From Calvatia gigantea (taxonomy: Eukaryota; Basidiomycota; Agaricomycetes; Agaricales; Lycoperdaceae), in contig JACAAK010000009.1 of NCBI GenBank assembly GCA_025093985.1, positions 930,001-994,000 on the forward strand: a DNA stretch of 64,000 nt. The letters run 5' to 3'. A program made the position numbers and the translations under genes. Under the pieces are notes generated by a model. It made no database searches. It was given only the letters and a program-made list of their open reading frames with translations, and was not told where the DNA came from. Position 1 is the stretch's first letter. The number at the start of each line of letters is the position of its first letter. This document shows, one piece after another, positions 57,770 through 64,000 of the stretch.

Positions 57770-58684
57770 GCTCTGCGCTCACTCCTGGTTCAGTTCCATA
57801 AACCACCGCATGTATCCGTCCGTTCATGCGCTATCTTAGAGCCGACAACTTGTGATTCTCGTTACATGCTTACCGCTTTGGCATTGGGTCATATTCAGAT
57901 GCAGGACCCATGCCAACCTCAATAGCCAATGTAAATGACAGAGATGGATGGCCTTTCGAAACGCCCCGCCCTGCGATTCTTCGCTGGTCCACTTGAGGCG
58001 AGTCGGCTGTTTTGCACGCTGTCCGAAATCTGCAGTGCAGTGCTTCCATTCTCGAACCACAATTGTCTGCGACCGTAAGTCAAACCACAAAGCAAGCAAC
58101 TCATAACATGGCCAGTGATAACATGCGCATGAGCGAGCTTGAGAAGAATGGTAAGCAGTTGAGTGTGCGTCATCACTCGCAATATATTCCCCCTTCTATT
58201 TTTGGTGTGCCCCCTCTCATCCATTTCACGCTCACAACGCCCCCTCTGAGAAGACGGCCGATCTTCAAGGCCAGTCGCAACCACGTTCCTGATAAACTTT
58301 CTTTCTCTCACCAGTTGCTGCGGTAAGGCACCGTTGGGAAGATACGTGCTCACACAGCTCTGTGTATCTTAAAAATGGCCTACTAACCGGGCCCCGTTGA
58401 CTAATGCACTTCATAACAGAGTCCTGCGTCTTGCTCCACGGATTTTTTGTCCACAAGTCTATAAGAAGGGCCGCGGATCGCGCTTGTGAAAGCAATCTCC
58501 TACATAATTACAATGCTCGAAACAGTCGTCTTGACTACAATACAGTGAAGAGTACAGGGGACTAATGAGTTACAGAGTTACGGAAAGCCCGTTGGCCACG
58601 TAGTATCAAGCAATCATGATAGCTGTCTAATAGACCACGGACAGGCGAGCGGGAAGGTTTGAATTCCGAGAGGTCAAAATAAAT
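57770..58684. other. Spacer between SCO1 and the second F-box gene, with an F-box exon relic
   Basis: No intact gene. The relic of the F-box exon 1 is entered separately. The rest has only short frames and no motif that I can recognise. Confidence 0.45.
57870..58049 (-). pseudogene. Relic copy of F-box gene exon 1
   Basis: On the minus strand, MEALHCRFRTACKTADS resembles the first exon of the F-box gene at 56,130 (METLRCKIRAASKNAVH). The similarity continues upstream into the promoter (GGTTTGAGAATGGAA or GGTTCGAGAATGGAA) and the flank near 58,120-58,155, which resembles 56,195-56,230. No F-box exon follows. Confidence 0.6.
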
Positions 58685-59855
58685 CATCCTTCCACAAGAA
58701 TATGAGCAGACCCAGTAGGCACAAAGTGAAGCCGAAATCGTAAACTTGATGCGACCCATCCAAAGGGGACAAGTACACGGCCCAGTGTTCACACAGCGCG
58801 GCATGCTGACGACAGATGGAACGTCAGTAAATCAGCGAATGATTGGAGTCATTTTGGACGCCGGAAAATTCGAAGGAACCATGGGGATAAAAATAGCACT
58901 GGGGGAACTCACCGACAATGTTTCATCGACTATCGCTCGCTTAGTATCGCACCAGTGCAACAAGAGCTCTTCGTCTAGCTCGGCTAACTCTTGCAGATAT
59001 GCTTCAACCACAGGTCTATAGAACAAGATCGTCCCAGGATTTGAAGCTTTTGCTGTGGATCAAAAGACCTTCGATCAGTATAGAGAACATCAGATCTTCG
59101 TCTGGAATGACCTTACAGGGGTAAACAGTATACGGGAAGATTGTCTCAGGTCTGTGGGCATTAAGTGTCTCCGGAAGAAGGGGGACGAGTTGATCGTGTG
59201 TCAAAAACCTGTGGAAGGAAAAAAGAGAGTTCCAGAAACATGTGCAGCATAACTAAATGAGAGGTATCGTACCATTTTGGGACACACTTCTTGCAGCACC
59301 GCCTGCGACAGCTCCAGAGAGCATTTTTGACACGGAGAGCGGGACAGAACTATGTGGAGAGGGAGGGGATTTCGGGAGCGGCTCAAAGAAGCCATTAAGC
59401 TCGACGCTTACATGACACTGTTCATCGAAAGCCAAACTGGCAAACTGGGGTTCGGACAGGTCGGAGGGGCAAAAGGGTAATCCATGAACGTTTGATAAAG
59501 CAGACTTCCAAACGATTCTTGCATCGCGCATCATAAGAAGTTGCCGGAGCCGACGTGTCGAACGTGAAAGGTTGAGTATGTCCTGCGGGTGCAGGTAGGC
59601 GAAGATCTATGGCTGGTGAGTGTCGTATCGGAGAATACGTGGTCCATGTCTACGCACTTCAAAAAGAACGTCAACTGGCATGGAGTTGATGAGAGACAAC
59701 GAGCCTTCTTGCTTATGCGAGACTTGTTTCTTCCTCTCGGAATGTCTTTGTAGGCGTTCATAATGGACGTAGGCGAAATCGAGATGAAAGTGTGGGCGAG
59801 GGTGTTTCGGGATCATGGCAGAGTCGTAACGTTTCGATGAGGCGTTTGGAGCCAT
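58685..59855 (-). CDS. F-box protein, agaricomycete Cys-rich type
   Basis: Probable SCF receptor. After a basic N-terminal part (LQRHSERKKQVSHKQEGSLSL) the F-box reads MPVDVLFEIFAYLHPQDILNLSRSTRRLRQLL, split by one intron. It is followed by the WKSALSNVHGLPFCPSDLSEPQFASLAFDEQCH segment common in the large agaricomycete F-box families. A Cys-rich pair follows after the next intron. The later exons (LPETLNAHRPETIFPYTVYPCKV; DDLVLFYRPVVEAYLQELAELDEELLLHWCDTKR) are of the same type. The last exon starts HAALCEHWAVYLSP. The end has a hydrophobic stretch (FGFTLCLLGLLIFLWKDD), so either it is membrane-anchored or the last join is wrong. The start could also be 59,909. Confidence 0.7.
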
Positions 59856-60236
59856 TGAGCACAGGAAGGGGACAGGGATGGGGAAGAGAAGAGGGGACAA
59901 GGGGAGCAACTATAAACTTCTGGACATTAAGGCGATCTATGTATAGCTGGACGCGGTCTGGTGGTGGGGGGGAGCTGCCAATCCATGTGACTGCCCTCGC
60001 CGAGATCTTAGATCAGTCCGTCATTCCGTCGACAACATTTCTTAACACAGTTTCTGCAGAACAGCATATACTGTATGGGAATAAAGTGTTCTGATCGCCG
60101 TGAACTTAATTGAGGTCCGAGACTTGGTACTTGACAGATGACCATGAAGCCGGATAATGTCCTTCCGCGTGCAGCAATCAAAAAAGTCGCACATACTACA
60201 TACAATCCAGGGTAGAATACAGAGCCGGTTTCCGCT

Positions 60237-62609
60237 TCAATCCTCACAATACCCCATCTCCCTGTCCCTCTTCATTCGCTTCAAATTCTTCTTTTCACTT
60301 TCGGAGAGGGCTAGCCATTCCGAGATGCCCCCAATCTCCTCAATGATTTCCTCTTCCCATTTCTCTTCCATCTCCAGTTCTTTCTTACTCTTTTTCTTCG
60401 GCGGTGGCGGAGGTAATGGGGGTGGCGGCGTTCTTCGGTTAGGGTGTAGAGGGGCGATCCGGGATAAAGTTCGGCGTGATGCTTTGAGGTATGGGGAATA
60501 GGCCAAACTTGGCACTGGTGATTTCGATTCAGCAGCTACTCGAAATGGGGAGCTGGGGTGCGAATTAGCACGCCGAATGAGTTCGGACATGCTCGGGGTT
60601 TGCTTTTTTGGTGCGACGGTATATCTTGATATTAGGCTGGGGTATTTTTCTGCCGAAGGCGTGTCGTGACGTTGGGTTGTTATGTCCGTCTTACGACCAG
60701 GTGAGTTATTTCGGGCATCATCAGAAGGCTGCACGCGCTAGAAAGGGGGTAAACATCAGAATGTGGAACAAGAATTGATTAGGCGTCGGCTGACTTTAAG
60801 TACCTCTCGATCACCTTCGGTGGCTTCGGACTGGTCCTCCTTTCTCCGTTTGCGAGGTTTTTGAGGTACAGGGGAGGGAGCGTCCTCCACGTTAACCTGG
60901 GCATCATCCTCGTCATCCGAAGTAATTACCATTCTTCCTTTGCCCTTCTTAAGGCGAGACAATAGAGGGCCTTGATTGACATCCTCAATTCCGTGGCTTT
61001 CCTCGCCCTGTTTCCCCTTCTTCGGCGGTTCCTTCCCAGCTTTCCCAGCTGGAGGATCCTCCTCACCACCGTCCCTGGCTTTATTCGAAGTCTTTGTTTT
61101 CTTCTTCGGAGAGACAGTTGTTGGATGTGGATCGTCGCTTTCCAGCAATTCTTTGCGCTTTCTGCCTTTCCGTTTATCAGAGACTGAGAGCCCCACACTA
61201 GGCTCTCCATCGCCGCCTGTGCGGTCCCTGCTTTCAAGGGGCGGCGGATTCGCGTTGTGGCTGGATGAGGGACCAACGGTTGAGCCGATGTGATCACCGC
61301 TTGAGTCGCGACCGATGTTAAGTTCATCTTCACAAAAGGGTTCATCATATGACTGCTTTTGCTTCCCCTTGCGCTTTGGAGCAGCCAAGTCGGAATCTTG
61401 TAGATTTTCTTGGCGAGGGGGAGGAAGGGGAATCTCAACAACGACCTTCCTCCTCCCCTTTTTACTTGTGGTAGTCTGAGGTTCATCAATTCGATCGTCG
61501 ATTTCGGTCTCTCCCTTCTTTTTCCTGGGTTTTCTGGGCTTCTTGGTCTTCTCAGCACGCTTGATGTCATTGACGGCAGTTGAAGGCCCGGCATTGGTAC
61601 TAGCAATATGGGTGAGGTCAACGACACTGGGAAGGGGCGGAGGTAGTTGGGGTGGAGTCAATGCATTGATAAGAGGCAACGAGGAGGATCCAGCAAAGAA
61701 AGTGGGAGGGAGAGGTGGAAGGGTAGCGTTATTATTGTTGGCCAGTTGGTCCTGGTGGTGTGGAGTGTCGAGTTCATCCACATTTGCACCAGGCAGAGAT
61801 GAAGGCAATGAAGGGTCGGAGTCAATTTGGACGGGAGGAAGAAACTCAATAGGGGGAAGACCTAAGTCTTGATCCCCAGGCAAGGAACTGGTAGGCGGCG
61901 GGTCAGATGGAGGGAGATTGTAGTGTATGGAATTATGGAGAGGTTGCTGTTGGAGTGGAGGGAAGGGGGATGTCGGAATGGGTATGGTTGTTTGGGAGGT
62001 TCGAGGTGCAAGCGAATCGAGTTGTTGCTGGGCCTTTTTAACCGGCTTTGGCCGGACTTTCGGTCTAGCGTTAATCACAGGTGTAGTCCCAAGATCGTTA
62101 GATGGAGGCACAAAAGAGTTCCTTTCTTCCGAGGGGTGGGCAACAGGTGGTTTTTCCTTGGATTTCTGCGGGGGCTTTGTCTTCTTTTTGGGTTTGCTGG
62201 GTTGGGACCTTAGCATTAACTCATCGTCATCAGTGAGTTCAAAAACGTCTGCTGTAGGCTGAATTTTTGTCTTTCGTTGTCGCATCTTTGCACGTTCCGC
62301 GATAGAAGGAATGGGAGCAATGTCTCTCTGGAAGCCAGCAAAATAATCCATCTGCGGCGTTGTTGCGGCGTATAGTGGGAAAGACATGTCTGGTATCGCC
62401 TGACGATCCGTGAGTAGCTGAGTCCATAAATGCGTCATAATCGACTTACTGCACCCGCAGAGGTGGAAATTGGGAATGGCCCTGGACGGCTCACAGAATC
62501 TATGGCAGCGAGGTGAAATTAGGGCGGTCAAGTTCGTATGGAAGACCGGGATTTTACCTTGTTTTCCTTGTTGAACTCCTTCATTCTCGCTGTCCTGAAA
62601 TGACCTCAT
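60237..62609 (-). CDS. Pro/Lys-rich, probably disordered nuclear protein
   Basis: I do not recognise it. ATG 62,609 opens a short exon (MRSFQDSENEGVQQGKQ); two introns lead to the long exon beginning SFPLYAATTPQMDYFAGFQRD. The middle is very rich in Pro, Ser and Lys, with many nuclear-localisation-like clusters (PKPKKKTKPPQK, KKPRKPRKKKGET, PKKKTKTSNK, QKPRKRRKEDQ). After an intron near 60,800 the last exon has SELIRRANSHPSSPFRV, a poly-Pro run (PPPPLPPPPPKKKSKKELEMEEKWEEE) and the compact C-terminus IGGISEWLALSESEKKNLKRMKRDREMGYCED. The end is probably a conserved module; the rest is disordered. Chromatin or nuclear function is inference. Confidence 0.65.
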
Positions 62610-62649
62610 CGTTGTCGATGTTAGATAGAGGACTATCCGCATCCATGGT

Positions 62650-63690
62650 CGGAGGGTGGGGTACTGAAGGACAAATAATTACTGCCTGTGCGGTTGTGAC
62701 AGTCACGACCTCTGATTCGACGCGTCGTGTGACTGATCGCGTTTCGCGTTCCGCTTTGGCCCTGATATTGAGTACCGCTGCGTAGTCTCATTGCTAGAGT
62801 GCTATTCATCTACGACCCGGAAGTATGTCTTAATAATATTCGGAATATCAGTAAGGATTGAAGACCGAGACACAGGCCGCAATGCAGAGAGCCAGAATCC
62901 GGTGAGCAACCAGTGAGACTCTTCACTGAAATCCGGTTGAAAAGACACATGAGCCGGTGATTCCGAACTGATCATGCACGAATTCTAAGTTGATGGAGAG
63001 GCACAGGGTTATGTAGTAGTTTATTTCTCCTGGTTATTTTCTACTTGAGTGTTTGAGATCGATGAATGCACTTCTGGTGTTTGTGAGGCTATTCGACACG
63101 CTGTCCGGCACGGGAGTCTCGCTGATTTCTCGAGGCTCGTCAGCGGTTTGTCCCCATCTTGGCTCATTTTTTTTGCCCTTGGAGGTGTCTTAGCGGAAGG
63201 AGCTACGGAGCGACAATGAGCATGTATGCGTGGCGAGTTTTTGATGGGGCACTGACCTAACCGACGGATCAAAGGTGTTCAGTCGATTGGGTCGGAAAGG
63301 ACAGGGGAGTCAACTTTGCGCATCAATTCTGAGGAAACAAAACAAAGGCACACTACAAGCAACCGGGAGCTCATCTGTGATCAGATATTGTTGGTTTGAG
63401 GGGCGCTGGCCGATCGCACTATGTTGTGTTTCATAAGCATGCCTGTGGCGTCGGCAACTGAAAGAGGCTAACGATTTGTTGTAAAATAAAAGTTGCGGCC
63501 GACTTGCCTGAAATCGTTCCACGTGCCCGATGTCTGTCTCATCACACGCTAATTTGTGAGGAAAAGAAAGTCTATTCAATTACTTTGTATTACAGTGTTC
63601 CAGTTACAACAAAATGACATGGCGGGTAATCTCTTAATGCAGTGATAAGGCGGTAGAATCTAAGTATGGGTAAAGTCGTGAAAAAAGCGA
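62650..63690. other. 1 kb intergenic region before FAS2
   Basis: No supported gene; open frames are short and without motifs. It is probably the 3' region of FAS2 plus the promoter of the gene at 62,609. Confidence 0.45.
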
Positions 63691-64000
63691 TCACGCGGAC
63701 GTAGTGGCTTGGGCAAATGCGATGGCAACCGTCTATGATTTGAGTCAGCAAAGAATACTTAAGGTGTGACGAAAAAGTGGCACTAACCTCGGAGTGGCTC
63801 AGCGAAATCAGCACACTTGCAACCCCTCGTTCTCCGGCCTTCAACTTGGCTTCACCATGGAGGTGAACGGAAGGGACACCATCAGCGTTGTTGAGAATCT
63901 CAATATCCTTCATGGGTGCTGCGGCTCCTGATGATTTCACGCCAAGAGACTTGAAGACCGCTTCCTTGCCAGCCCAGCGAGCAGCGAATGATGAGGCGGG
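63691..64000 (-). CDS. FAS2: Fatty acid synthase subunit alpha, C-terminal end (partial)
   Basis: 3' end of the cytosolic type I fatty acid synthase alpha chain; the rest lies beyond the window. The visible part is the C-terminal phosphopantetheinyl transferase domain that primes the acyl carrier domain: SFAARWAGKEAVFKSLGVKSSG, MKDIEILNNADGVPSVHLHGEA and VASVLISLSHSE. After one intron of about 55 nt the last exon reads TVAIAFAQATTSA and stops at 63,691. The assignment is strong because RWAGKEAVFKSLG is a hallmark of this domain. It is cut at the window end. Confidence 0.9.

Noticed and set aside
61543..61872. Gly-rich plus-strand frames opposite the Pro/Lys-rich gene
   Set aside because: These are mirror frames of Pro-rich coding sequence on the minus strand.
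1..64000. tRNA, rRNA and CRISPR candidates
   Set aside because: I scanned by eye for T-loop words and regularly spaced repeats and found nothing convincing. A covariance-model search would be decisive.

Overview
The window is nuclear DNA from a filamentous basidiomycete, most likely an agaricomycete. The genes are split by many introns of about 45-65 nt. F-box genes of the agaricomycete type are present, along with unspecific peroxygenases (UPO, heme-thiolate peroxidases), an extracellular-type carboxylesterase and fungal housekeeping genes. I see no CRISPR array, rRNA, convincing tRNA or intact transposon.

Accessory left part (about 0.3-14.2 kb). UPO1 (+) is followed by UPO2 (+), then by two MFS transporter genes (-) that lie in two tandem copies of a ~2.7 kb unit. 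Each unit is a UPO 3' end facing an MFS gene; in the second unit only a decayed UPO 3' fragment survives. A multi-intron type-B carboxylesterase (-) closes the region. UPO1 with ~1.3 kb of upstream DNA is present again, inverted, at 42.1-44.7 kb as UPO3, so two ~2.7 kb inverted arms flank about 39 kb of mostly housekeeping DNA.

Central part (14-42 kb). An unrecognised Ser/acidic-rich gene comes first, then MEX67 (mRNA export), a 3.4 kb gene-poor stretch with a tandem repeat, an ankyrin-repeat protein and a secreted His/Lys-rich protein. These are followed by a POF1-like nucleotidyltransferase divergent from DBP5 (mRNA export helicase), VPS39 (HOPS vacuolar tethering), ARO2 (chorismate synthase) and PWP1 (WD40, ribosome biogenesis).

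Right part (42-64 kb). UPO3 is followed by ERG11/CYP51, a mitochondrial RNB exoribonuclease, a divergent Lys-rich nucleolar-type protein, an ENV7/STK16-family kinase, an F-box/LRR gene, SCO1, a second F-box gene, a Pro/Lys-rich unknown, and the last ~100 codons of fatty acid synthase alpha (FAS2), cut by the window end.

The most notable signals are the inverted UPO arms, the tandem UPO-MFS module, and a set of apparent single-base frame breaks that are all insertions (UPO2, MFS1, MFS2, PWP1, possibly POF1). Others are GC-AG introns conserved between UPO copies and the His-rich secreted protein. Exon joins were inferred by eye from family conservation, so coordinates give gene spans and inner boundaries are approximate.
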